A stretch of DNA of 64,000 bases, taken from Paenibacillus sp. FSL R5-0766 (GTDB lineage Bacteria; Bacillota; Bacilli; Paenibacillales; Paenibacillaceae). Where the stretch lies: assembly GCF_037971845.1 (NCBI RefSeq), contig NZ_CP150227.1, positions 3,782,001-3,846,000 on the forward strand. Direction: 5' to 3'. Positions within the stretch are counted from its first letter, which is position 1; every line of letters begins with the position of its first letter. A model generated the notes under the pieces. The model worked only from the letters and a program-made list of their open reading frames with translations. It did no database searches and was not told the origin of the DNA. The position numbers were made by a program, and so were the translations under genes. Shown here piece after piece: positions 41,442 through 49,399 of this stretch.

Positions 41442-42728
41442 ATGAAAGAGTTTTTGAGCGAGCAGTCCATTGAGGCATTTAGATCAATCATAAATCACAA
41501 TCCAGATGCCACTTTTATCGTTTCGAACGAAGGAACGATCGTAGAAGTAAATGAAGGGGTTACAGAGTGTTTAGGGTTTCAAAAGAAAGAAATCATGGGT
41601 TCATCCTACAAAGATCTCTTTTGTCAACATCAGCTTGATTTGATCAGTCAATATTTTTCGGAAGTCTTAAAGGGTGCATCCTGTCAATATGTTGCCGAAG
41701 CCCATCATAAAAATGGAGAAATTGTTTATTTGCAAATTAAGCAAGTTCCTTTGTTTTTTGAAGGTAAGGTAAATGGGATCTTTGGAGTAGCTAAAAACAT
41801 TACTGAGTACAGGCAGCTGCTTAAGGCATTGAAAGAAAGCGAAGAGCGCTATCGCCTCTTAGCCGATAACTCCCTCGATCTGATCCAGTTGATCAACCTG
41901 GATGGCATTGTGGAGTATGCCTCTCCTTCTCATAAAATGGTGCTTGGCTTCGATCCAAAAGAATATATAGGTAAATGGGTATTCTACCAACCAAATGGAG
42001 ATGTGGACGATAAGTTTCGTACAGTATTTATGAGTATGTTGCTTTTGAGAAAGCCGTTTACCTACGAAATAAAGCGACAGCATGAACAGGGCTATCCTGT
42101 ATGGCTGGAGATGAAAGGGACACCAATGTTCGACGAGGACGGTGATTTTAAAAACATGATGCTCGTGGGAAGAGAAATTACAGAGCGGAAAAAGTACCAA
42201 GTTCAACTGGAACAATTAAGTTATCATGATGCACTTACCGGTGCCCCTAACCGGAGATATCTCAATAAAATGCTCAGCGATGCTTTAAGTGCAGCAACGA
42301 CAAGCGTTGGCCAGCTAGCCGTCATGTTTGCGGATCTAGACAATTTTAAACAGATTAATGATACATTAGGTCATGATGCGGGGGATGAATTGCTACGGCA
42401 ATTTGTAAAGCGAGCAGGAGCTTGTCTTCAAGAACACGATGTCCTGGCCAGAATGGGTGGTGACGAATTCGTCTTTGTACTTCCTCATGTCAAATCCTCC
42501 TCAGAACTCAGCCTTTTGGCGGAAAACATCTTAGAAACATTGCAGCTCCCTTGGATACTCGACGGGAAGGAGCTCTATACAACTTCAAGCATCGGCATTG
42601 CCTTTTATGAAGAAGACGATTCAGTAAAAGAACTGCTTCAAAAAGCAGATGCAGCACTTTATCTTGCCAAAGCGGAAGGCAAAAATACATATCGCATCTA
42701 CTCATTCCGTGACTTATCAATGCGCTGA
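41442..42728 (+). CDS. PAS-PAS-GGDEF diguanylate cyclase
   Basis: 428 residues, no membrane segment. Two PAS domains (about 12-125 and 135-250, the second with a PAC tail VGREITERKKYQVQLEQLSYHD) precede a GGDEF domain (about 255-420). The active loop is intact (ARMGGDEFVFV), as are substrate motifs FADLDNFKQINDTLGHDAGD. The inhibitory RxxD site is absent: the residues five before GGDEF read QEHD, so product inhibition through that site is not expected. It should make cyclic di-GMP in the cytoplasm in response to a small-molecule or redox cue bound by PAS. No EAL domain. No neighbour explains the signal. Confidence 0.93.
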   Translation: MKEFLSEQSIEAFRSIINHNPDATFIVSNEGTIVEVNEGVTECLGFQKKEIMGSSYKDLFCQHQLDLISQYFSEVLKGASCQYVAEAHHKNGEIVYLQIKQVPLFFEGKVNGIFGVAKNITEYRQLLKALKESEERYRLLADNSLDLIQLINLDGIVEYASPSHKMVLGFDPKEYIGKWVFYQPNGDVDDKFRTVFMSMLLLRKPFTYEIKRQHEQGYPVWLEMKGTPMFDEDGDFKNMMLVGREITERKKYQVQLEQLSYHDALTGAPNRRYLNKMLSDALSAATTSVGQLAVMFADLDNFKQINDTLGHDAGDELLRQFVKRAGACLQEHDVLARMGGDEFVFVLPHVKSSSELSLLAENILETLQLPWILDGKELYTTSSIGIAFYEEDDSVKELLQKADAALYLAKAEGKNTYRIYSFRDLSMR

Positions 42729-42754
42729 AACTGAAAAAATGATATACCTGCTAT

Positions 42755-42794
42755 AACAGCGCTGATTCAATCGAAAGTGATGGCGCTGTTTGTT
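42755..42794 (+). terminator. terminator after the GGDEF gene
   Basis: AACAGCGC (42755-42762) pairs with GCGCTGTT (42783-42790), followed by TGTTG. Confidence 0.65.
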
Positions 42795-43286
42795 GTATTC
42801 AAATCCTCTACTACGAAAATTGATACAATAAAACCGCTGATGTATCAAGCCAAGGGACCAGGGAACTATAGTAAAAAATGAAACGGACAAATGTAAAAAA
42901 TAATGAATTTGATGACGTGGTTTGAACTCACTTAGGGAAGGAAACAAAATATGTAGTTGTGCAAATGAGTTTGATGACATAGATTTCTCACCAGGAATTA
43001 TTGCTTACAATGGACCGGAAATCTTGGATCATGAAGATGGGATAACCCACTGATGGAAAAAAGATGTGTAGACTTGAATAAGTTACATGATTGGTCCAAG
43101 AGTGCTCTAAATAGGTAAGGGAAATAATAGTTTCTGGTTACATTAAATCTGAGATGTAGATGGCTCACCTGGGCATCGTTCTAAAAAATTAAGATTTGGA
43201 AAAATAGATTAAAGTCGAAGAGGGACTGCATTTTGCACTCCCTCTTCTTAATGATTTTACAATTAGGAAGATATAATCTACTAGTT
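42795..43286. other. gene-free stretch with decayed coding fragments and a bidirectional hairpin
   Basis: Short in-frame pieces look like gene debris: one frame reads CANEFDDIDFSPGIIAYNG then DHEDGITH and stops near 43053, and a related NNEFDDVV occurs near 42905. Neither has a start or ribosome site. GAAGAGGGA (43217-43225) pairs perfectly with TCCCTCTTC (43239-43247); it lies just past the stop of the minus-strand amidohydrolase and probably terminates it. Confidence 0.5.
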
Positions 43287-44600
43287 TTAGCCTAGTTTTT
43301 GCGAACCATTGAACCACACGGATTGGATTGACAAGGTATCTGAAATATTAGTGATCGGATCACCGTTTATAAGAATAAGATCAGCACGTGCACCTTCGGT
43401 AATCCGGCCACGATCATGTAGTCCAAAGCAACGGGCCGGTTTGGAAGTAGCCGACTGTAGAGCTTCAATCGGAGTGAACCCAGCCTTCACCAGCAGCTGC
43501 ATTTCGTGGTGAACACTGGCCCCATGAGCAAGGCCACCAAGGTTCGGAACGGGAACCGGTGCGACATCCGTCCCTACAAGAATATCAACTCCGGCACGGT
43601 GAAGATCCATCACATTTTTATAGCTGTTCTCCATGTTACCTTGTGGGAATGTATTGAAGCTTGAGTTCAAAATATCGATCCAATCCGGACTTAATTTGGA
43701 ATGAACTCGTGGATCATTAGCCAATTCCGATGCCGAATTACCAATAATCGATGAATTTAACACCAAGCACGGTGTAACAAAAGCTCCAGAATCAGCTATG
43801 GATTTAACCAATTCGGACGTGTACTCGGGTCTGTCGATAAACAAGTGGCCCAAACCGTCGACTCCAAAATCGATGGCTGCTTTCGATGAAAGAGCCGTCA
43901 AGACGTGGGCAATGACCAACTTATCGAACTTGTGGGCTTCAGTAACGGCTGTTTTTAGAATCTCGTCACTTAGAACAGGCAGGCCAGGTGCCCCCATAAC
44001 CGTTCCCTCTTCAATCATGATCTTAATATAATCGGATCCATTCTCCACTTGGGTATGCACATGTTTGATCGCTTCATCAACCGTCGTCACTTGAGGTATT
44101 TCGTCGTGATCGTGAGCGTAGGCGGCCAACATTGCTTCCCGGTCTTCCTCCGATAACTTCTCTAGTTCCTTTAATACGAATTCAGGTATTTCATCTCCAT
44201 CAGGCAGTAATTCATCCGGGTGCCCACCAGGAGCGGTAATCGCTGTCCCAGCAGATCGAACGTCTGCGATGTCATCCACATTTTTTAGCTGAATTTCGCG
44301 CCCTCTTTTCGTAAAATCGCCGTTCATTTCGAGTTCTGTTGTAACACCGAATTTTAAGGCATATCGTAATCCGCCAATTGAGGTATGAACATGTGCATCA
44401 ATGAGACCAGGTATTAATGTCGCATTTTCACCATCGATAATTGTTGCATCGCTCGGGATGTCTCCGCCCACTGAGATAATGGACACCCCTTTAATGACAA
44501 TATGTCTGGGAGCAATAATTTGATATCCATCAAAGATTCGTACATTTGTAATCGCCGTAATTTTTTCTAACCCAGCATTTTGATTTAATTTCTCCATCAT
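43287..44600 (-). CDS. amidohydrolase, imidazolonepropionase/prolidase-like
   Basis: About 437 residues. Start chosen at MMEKLN (44600 or 44597), preceded on the minus strand by GGGAGG; the frame stays open 50 codons upstream but without a good site. Binuclear metal centre of the amidohydrolase superfamily: HxH in LIPGLIDAHVHTS, bridging Lys in DYIKIMIEEG, His in LVIAHVLT and GLGHLF, and Asp in LVGTDVAP. A C-terminal beta-sandwich (RGRITEGARADLILINGDP) is typical. No signal peptide, so it acts in the cytoplasm on a cyclic amide, imide or dipeptide-like substrate that cannot be named. It stands alone next to an IS element. Confidence 0.85.
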   Translation of the reverse strand: MMEKLNQNAGLEKITAITNVRIFDGYQIIAPRHIVIKGVSIISVGGDIPSDATIIDGENATLIPGLIDAHVHTSIGGLRYALKFGVTTELEMNGDFTKRGREIQLKNVDDIADVRSAGTAITAPGGHPDELLPDGDEIPEFVLKELEKLSEEDREAMLAAYAHDHDEIPQVTTVDEAIKHVHTQVENGSDYIKIMIEEGTVMGAPGLPVLSDEILKTAVTEAHKFDKLVIAHVLTALSSKAAIDFGVDGLGHLFIDRPEYTSELVKSIADSGAFVTPCLVLNSSIIGNSASELANDPRVHSKLSPDWIDILNSSFNTFPQGNMENSYKNVMDLHRAGVDILVGTDVAPVPVPNLGGLAHGASVHHEMQLLVKAGFTPIEALQSATSKPARCFGLHDRGRITEGARADLILINGDPITNISDTLSIQSVWFNGSQKLG

Positions 44601-44831
44601 AAATCCTCCCACTATAAAGTAATGTTTTCGCCTGTTTTCTCGTCCATTCGTAGATTTACAACTTCGACATCTTGGCTTGATGGGGGAATATTGGTTCAGA
44701 ACCAGATTTTGCTGTAATGACCGGTGACGGGAACAGAGCTTGGACTCCATTTTTTATCCAAACTGTGGTCATGCTTATGATCGCACAGTGGATCTCCACA
44801 TCTCCCTCGGGGTTCACCCTCCCATGTCACG

Positions 44832-44916
44832 CGGGGTCATTGCCCTTACATTCCTTCGTTCTACCTGCCAAGGGGTGGAGGCCGATTCTTGCTCCTAAAC
44901 GGGGTCGTTGCCCTTA
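44832..44916. repeat. 17-base direct repeat in the IS110 downstream flank, possible bridge-RNA region
   Basis: CGGGGTCATTGCCCTTA (44832-44848) recurs as CGGGGTCGTTGCCCTTA (44900-44916), one mismatch, 68 bases apart. The stretch lies in the non-coding flank on the 3' side of the transposase and has no reading frame of its own. IS110/IS1111 elements encode a structured bridge RNA in a non-coding end, so this is a candidate; the link is inference. Confidence 0.4.
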
Positions 44917-45007
44917 TGGAATGGTATTCTTCGGCTTCTCCGGTGCTTCAATTGTCTCGTTATACATCTGTGAACGAGTCGAGATTTCAGGCTATTGATT
45001 CTTTGAA

Positions 45008-46306
45008 CTAAGCTGCAATCTGTTGTAACTGCGCTTGTCGTACAGGACCAAGAACTTCGTTTGCGTTGTACTCTATTTCCTTCGTCCCCAGCGTGTGCAG
45101 GACGCGTATCAGTTTGCCGCAGAGCGCGATGAGCGACTGTTTTTTCTTCAGCGGATTTTGACTTCGTGTTGTGAAATACTTGTGAAGGGCCTTGAACTCC
45201 TCATTCTTAGCTACCATTGGCATGACGCAACGGAACAATAGAGCTCTTAGTCGAGATCGTCCACGCTTGGTAATGCCAGTTTTACCCTTACGCTTACCAG
45301 AACTATTTTCTTTTAGATTCAAGCCCGCCAACCGGATGATTTGTTGCCCGTGGTCGTAATGACTCAGATCGCCAACCTCAGCCAGAAATCCTGCAACGGT
45401 AACCGCGCCAACGCCTGGGATATTCAACATCTGCGTCGTTCCCGGTATCTCACTCAAGATATCCATGACCTGTTTCATGGTCGTTTCCACCTGTTTAGAG
45501 AAAAGCTCATACTGGTCGAGCAAGCTCAGAAGCTCCAGTCTCGCAGCTCGTAACCCTTCGGTAAGCCCGATGGATATCCCGGCTGTCGCAAAGAGCTTTT
45601 CCGCTCTCTTGATACCGACTCCGCGCTTCACTTCCGTTTTCCAGTGTGCGAGAACGCCTCTGGCGCCTGTAGAGACGATCTCTTCCGGTGTCGGAAACTG
45701 GCGCATGGTCATCAAGGAAGTTTTGCCTTCCCAATCTTTAAACACGCTCAAATACTCTGGAAAATAGCGGTCGAACCAATTATGCACACGTGCCTTGACT
45801 TGGTTTAAACTCACCATAACCTTCTCACGGAAATTCATGAGGATGCGTAGTTCGGCATATTCCATTGCCGGCAATTTGGGCTCCGAGTACTTCCCGTTTC
45901 GAATGAGATCTGCAATGACTTTGGCATCCTTATAGTCACTCTTCGTCGGCGAGTTATCCTCAAGTTCCTTGCTCTTGTTTACGTGATGCGGGTTCACAAT
46001 GACGATCTTGATATCTCGAGCTTCCAGAAAAGCGGCTAGCGGAAACCAGTAGTGCCCGGTAGGCTCGATTCCGAAAACAATGTCCGTTTTCAGATGAACC
46101 TCCTGAAGTTCTTTCATCCATGTTACTAGCCTAGTTAACCCTTCCTGATCGTTGTAGAACACGCAGTCTTTTCCTAATTCAATGCCACGGAAATCTACCG
46201 CTCTAGCTACGTGAATCTTTTTGGCAATGTCTGCTCCTATGACTAGCGTACCTTCCGTAATTCGCGTAATACGTTGATTCTGTTTCTGTTTCATCTTATA
46301 CTTCAT
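45008..46306 (-). CDS. IS110-family transposase (DEDD recombinase)
   Basis: 432 residues, full length. The N-terminal RuvC-like DEDD domain contains VIGADIAKKIHVARAV (first Asp), FGIEPTGHYWFPLA (Glu) and SDYKDAKVIADLIRNGKY (paired Asp). The C-terminal Transposase_20 domain contains IPGVGAVTVAGFLAEVGD and the conserved Ser region GLNLKENSSGKRKGKTGITKRGRSRLR. Such enzymes cut and join through a Ser in the C-terminal domain and are guided by an RNA made from the element's end. The gene appears intact. Reading direction is opposite to the MarR gene and the same as the amidohydrolase. Confidence 0.95.
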   Translation of the reverse strand: MKYKMKQKQNQRITRITEGTLVIGADIAKKIHVARAVDFRGIELGKDCVFYNDQEGLTRLVTWMKELQEVHLKTDIVFGIEPTGHYWFPLAAFLEARDIKIVIVNPHHVNKSKELEDNSPTKSDYKDAKVIADLIRNGKYSEPKLPAMEYAELRILMNFREKVMVSLNQVKARVHNWFDRYFPEYLSVFKDWEGKTSLMTMRQFPTPEEIVSTGARGVLAHWKTEVKRGVGIKRAEKLFATAGISIGLTEGLRAARLELLSLLDQYELFSKQVETTMKQVMDILSEIPGTTQMLNIPGVGAVTVAGFLAEVGDLSHYDHGQQIIRLAGLNLKENSSGKRKGKTGITKRGRSRLRALLFRCVMPMVAKNEEFKALHKYFTTRSQNPLKKKQSLIALCGKLIRVLHTLGTKEIEYNANEVLGPVRQAQLQQIAA

Positions 46307-46308
46307 TT

Positions 46309-46378
46309 GTGCGCCTCTTTTCGTATGTGGGTATTGTTCTTGTCCGGAACAACGATTCCCAGTATACTAGAGGTGCAT
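46309..46378. repeat. inverted repeat in the transposase leader
   Basis: TGCGCCTCT (46309-46317) and AGAGGTGCA (46370-46378) are inverted with one mismatch and flank the leader on the minus strand. Within it GTTC...GAAC forms a smaller hairpin and TATACT on the minus strand could be a -10. This may mark a structured RNA or the element's end. Confidence 0.4.
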
Positions 46379-46458
46379 TTTTCATTCAAAGCTCAAATTA
46401 CTTCATTACAGGAATGGCTCCTAATGTGTTTGTGACTGAACACTTCGGAGTATAACTG

Positions 46459-46550
46459 TTAGATATCTAACAGTCAATAGTCTAATAATTGTTTGACAAG
46501 TCAACTGGGATCACTGTATATTTTAGCTACTTACAATTAGATTCCTAACA
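46459..46550 (+). promoter_or_regulatory. MarR promoter with two operator copies
   Basis: TTGACA (46493-46498) and TATATT (46517-46522) are 18 bases apart. Operator 1 TTAGATATCTAACA (46459-46472) is the core of a perfect 20-base palindrome (46455-46474). Operator 2 TTAGATTCCTAACA (46537-46550) matches it at 12 of 14 positions and lies just past the start of transcription. The pair is best read as autoregulation by the MarR protein. Confidence 0.7.
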
Positions 46551-46575
46551 ATTACAGAGGGGACGATGGACGGTC

Positions 46576-47004
46576 ATGCATTCCCGAGAAGATACGCCTT
46601 ATATGGAATTGTTTCAAATTATCGGTCTTAAGTTAAAGAAAAGAGCGGATGAGAGTATAAAAGAGCTAGGATTAAGTTCTCAACAAGGAAAAGTAATCGA
46701 TTATATTTATGAGAATCAAGATAATCATATTATTCAAAAGGATCTTGCAGATCGATTTCATCTGCGTGGGGCAAGCATTACAAGCATGCTTCAAGGTCTA
46801 GAGCAAAAAGGTTTCATCGAACGGAAAATCCCGGCCAATAATGAACGGCAAAAAAATATTTATGTATTACCAAAAGCGGTTGACTTGATTGAAGACTTTA
46901 ATAACTCTTTTCAAAAAGTAGAGGATGAAATCGTTCAAGCCCTAAATGACGAGGAGAAGCAAATCTTAAAGAAATTACTGATCAGAATTAATGAACGCAT
47001 ATAA
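46576..47004 (+). CDS. MarR-family transcriptional regulator
   Basis: 142 residues with the MarR winged helix: recognition region IIQKDLADRFHLRGASITSMLQGLEQKGFIERK (about 55-87) followed by the wing NNERQKNIYVL. N- and C-terminal helices form the dimer interface. MarR proteins usually release DNA on binding a phenolic or other small molecule and repress an adjacent pump or enzyme. Here no target gene follows; a terminator comes 75 bases after the stop, and an IS110 element lies upstream. Two matching palindromes around its promoter indicate autoregulation. Start ATG 46576 follows GAGGGGA at a somewhat long 12 bases. Confidence 0.88.
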   Translation: MHSREDTPYMELFQIIGLKLKKRADESIKELGLSSQQGKVIDYIYENQDNHIIQKDLADRFHLRGASITSMLQGLEQKGFIERKIPANNERQKNIYVLPKAVDLIEDFNNSFQKVEDEIVQALNDEEKQILKKLLIRINERI

Positions 47005-47078
47005 CAGCCGGACAGGCAGAGGTGACTGAGGGCATGTGACAAGATCATGTTCCCATTCCCGATTAGAAACCAAAGGAG

Positions 47079-47108
47079 GCCGCCGATCAACAGGATCGGC
47101 GGCTTTAT
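47079..47108 (+). terminator. intrinsic terminator after the MarR gene
   Basis: GCCGCCGATC (47079-47088) pairs perfectly with GATCGGCGGC (47094-47103), then TTTATT. Confidence 0.85.
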
Positions 47109-47119
47109 TCGACTAGCGG

Positions 47120-47218
47120 GTGGAAACTACACTTTGTGAAGAAGATTATGCAACGGTGGCGAAAGAAGCTTTACTTCAATACCCAATCAATTGGGTAAAA
47201 ACTTGTCGTCTCCGCCTG
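47120..47218 (+). pseudogene. possible N-terminal remnant of a phosphotransferase-like gene
   Basis: From GTG 47120 the frame reads VETTLCEEDYATVAKEALLQ and then YPINWVK. It resembles the start of APH-type phosphotransferase proteins of Paenibacillus, but the similarity is lost after about 25 residues where the frame runs into the opposite-strand glsB-like gene. No ribosome site. Weak evidence; it may be chance. Confidence 0.25.
47181..47196. repeat. 16-base palindrome ACCCAAT-CA-ATTGGGT
   Basis: Perfect 7-base arms with a 2-base spacer, 23 bases beyond the stop of the minus-strand GlsB-like gene. It may be a terminator stem for that gene (minus-strand sequence after it is A/T-rich without a T-run) or a protein site. 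Confidence 0.4.
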
Positions 47219-47476
47219 TTAACGTCTTCGGAACGCTCCACCGCGCGCCAGAGCATAGAAAATCAAGAGAGCAATGATCGACCCGACGATCGCGGGTATG
47301 ATATGAAATCCACCCACCACCGGCCCCCTTGGTCCCAACAGTTCATACCCTAACCACGATCCAACAAAGCCCGCAATGATATTGCCAAGTACGCCTCCCG
47401 GCACGTCCCGTCCAATCAGATTTCCACTTAACCAGCCAATTAGCCCACCGACAATAAGTATCCAGATTAAATACAC
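47219..47476 (-). CDS. GlsB/YeaQ/YmgE family small membrane protein
   Basis: 85 residues with three hydrophobic segments and Gly-rich turns: LIVGGLIGWLSGNLIG, GGVLGNIIAGFVGSWLG and IIPAIVGSIIALLIFYALAR, with a basic tail. This is the transglycosylase-associated (GlsB) family, implicated in envelope stress; the molecular role is unknown. The start is GTG on the minus strand, about 9 bases after GGGAG. It is a single-gene unit. Confidence 0.88.
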   Translation of the reverse strand: MYLIWILIVGGLIGWLSGNLIGRDVPGGVLGNIIAGFVGSWLGYELLGPRGPVVGGFHIIPAIVGSIIALLIFYALARGGAFRRR

Positions 47477-47668
47477 GAATTGGTCTCCCTTCCATTGATT
47501 TATTACAAGTTATGTTTCGTTAGGGGGAATGTTGCGGATCATCTGCGAATCGACCACTAAACCATTTCCATTTTAATCCAAGGGTAGTAAAATCGGTTGT
47601 ACCACCACTAGTATGAATGCTGGTGCAGATGGGGAAGGAGATGGCCAGTATAGAAAGGAGGCGCTCAG

Positions 47669-49327
47669 GTGTTTATGTTTCGAAGTCCTTTTATTATAGC
47701 CTTATTGATGATGTGTCTGATGTCGGGCTTGTCTGCTTGTTCTGAGTCAGAGCAATCGGAAGATAGGGGTGCTTCGACAAAGGCTGACTTCACGGAGCAG
47801 ATACAGAGCCTTAATCTGAATCTGGAAGAACCGTCATGGAAGCTGGATACCACCCCCGTGAATCTAACGTGGTTCGTTGGAGCCGAATGGTACGGGCACA
47901 CTTGGGGTGAGAGCCTGACTTCCAAATATGTCACCCAAAAAACAGGGGTCAATATCGAATTTGAAGTATCCACTGGTGAACCAAGCGAGATGTTATCACG
48001 GATGTTGACGACCGGTAGTCTGCCGGATCTGATAACCATCGGTTCCTGGGAGAGTGCGGTTAACAAACTTCGAGAGAGTAATCTCATCTATGCCCTGGAT
48101 GAGCTAGCCAACAAGTATGATCCTTACTTTTACAAGGTAGCAGGTGATGGTGCTCTACAATGGTATCGGCAAGAAGACGGCCATACCTATGTCATTCCCA
48201 ATGATGCGTACAGTCCCGAACAGATGCGTTCAACCGGCTTGACGGGAGCGAACCAAACCTTTCTCGTACGTAAAGATCTGTATGAGTCGATGGGCAAACC
48301 GGACCTTACCACACCGAAAGGTTTTCTACATGCATTGCAACTGCTGAAGAATCAATATTCTGTTTATAAAGGCCAGCTGATCAGTCCGTTTTGGGCACAG
48401 GGGAATGCATCCTATGGGATGACCGAATATTTGCAGAATCTGCTTGCGATCCCCCATGAACAGAACGGTAAAGTATACGACCGAATGACAGATCCGGATT
48501 ATATGGAGTGGCTGAAAACATTTCGTATCGCTTACGAGCAGGGCCTGATTAATGTTGATTTTCTGGTCGACTCCAGTGCACAGGTGCAGGAAAGAACCAA
48601 CCATGCCCAATATTTTATGATGATTCGGGAATGGACAGACATATCGGACCTCAATTCGAAATTGGAAGTCCTTACGAATCAGAGTTCATACTATATTGCT
48701 GTAGATGGACCCCGGAGCAGCAGGGGAGAAACAGCGAAACTGTTTCCCGGCAGCATGGATGGCTGGATGGTTACGATGATTAGCAGATCCACGGAAAACC
48801 CTGAACGGGCCATCCGATTTTTGACCTATCTGGCCAGCGAAGAAGGCCAAAGGGATTTATTTTTGGGCAAAGAAGGTGAAACCTGGGCGATGAAGAACGG
48901 CAAACCGCAGTTGACGGCGGCAATGGTTCAGTTGCATGACACGGATAGGGAGCGGCTGGAAAAGGAATATGGCATTATGGATACCTACTGGATGCTGCGA
49001 AACCCTGCTTACGTTAACAAGTGGAGACCAGAGAATGCCCAGTCCATTAAGCAAATGGAGAAGTTCGCCAACCAACAGGCCGATCTGGACAGCGGCATCT
49101 ATAAGGGACTAGATCCTATAGGGGATTCCGATATCGCGTTAGCCTGGTCACGTATTTCTCAGAATTGGGAAGAAGTGCTGCCAGAACTGATTACAGCGAA
49201 GGATGAAGTTGCCTTTGACAAAATTTTTGAAAATTTTCTGATACGTCGTGTGAACTACGGCTTTAACCAGGTGATGGAATATCGCCAGGCTGAACTGGAA
49301 CTGCGGAAAACCAAGATAGCCAGATAA
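47669..49327 (+). CDS. extracellular solute-binding lipoprotein, LplA/YtcQ type
   Basis: 552 residues from GTG 47669, 7 bases after AAAGGAGG (ATG 47675 is too far). Signal peptide with lipobox LSAC (about residue 24). The mature part is a large two-lobe sugar-binding fold of the ABC family used for oligosaccharides: SLTSKYVTQKTGVNIEFEV, LPDLITIGSW, AIRFLTYLASEEGQRDLFLGKEGETW. No permease or ATPase gene is nearby. It is followed 72 bases later by a sensor kinase and a response regulator, so it may serve the sensor as a ligand-binding co-receptor as well as, or instead of, transport. Ligand probably a glucan oligosaccharide by context. Confidence 0.88.
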   Translation: MFMFRSPFIIALLMMCLMSGLSACSESEQSEDRGASTKADFTEQIQSLNLNLEEPSWKLDTTPVNLTWFVGAEWYGHTWGESLTSKYVTQKTGVNIEFEVSTGEPSEMLSRMLTTGSLPDLITIGSWESAVNKLRESNLIYALDELANKYDPYFYKVAGDGALQWYRQEDGHTYVIPNDAYSPEQMRSTGLTGANQTFLVRKDLYESMGKPDLTTPKGFLHALQLLKNQYSVYKGQLISPFWAQGNASYGMTEYLQNLLAIPHEQNGKVYDRMTDPDYMEWLKTFRIAYEQGLINVDFLVDSSAQVQERTNHAQYFMMIREWTDISDLNSKLEVLTNQSSYYIAVDGPRSSRGETAKLFPGSMDGWMVTMISRSTENPERAIRFLTYLASEEGQRDLFLGKEGETWAMKNGKPQLTAAMVQLHDTDRERLEKEYGIMDTYWMLRNPAYVNKWRPENAQSIKQMEKFANQQADLDSGIYKGLDPIGDSDIALAWSRISQNWEEVLPELITAKDEVAFDKIFENFLIRRVNYGFNQVMEYRQAELELRKTKIAR

Positions 49328-49399
49328 CCATTCCCTACTACATTGTTAACGATCAGCTAACTAGTAATATATGGTATAACAAAGGTGGTGAATATCAGA

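Larger units (their letters stand above)
44690..46455 (-). mobile_element. IS110-family insertion sequence (limits approximate)
   Basis: One transposase gene with non-coding flanks of about 320 bases downstream (44690-45007) and 150 bases upstream (46307-46455). IS110 elements lack classical long terminal inverted repeats and target duplications, so the ends cannot be fixed from one copy. The limits are my estimate from where neighbouring gene signals begin: amidohydrolase leader on one side, MarR operator on the other. Confidence 0.6.

Noticed and set aside
44600..44750. Longer N-terminus for the amidohydrolase
   Set aside because: The 50 extra residues (MESKLCSRHRSLQQN...) are low in hydrophobic pattern, lie in the IS flank and lack a ribosome site; a good site precedes 44600.
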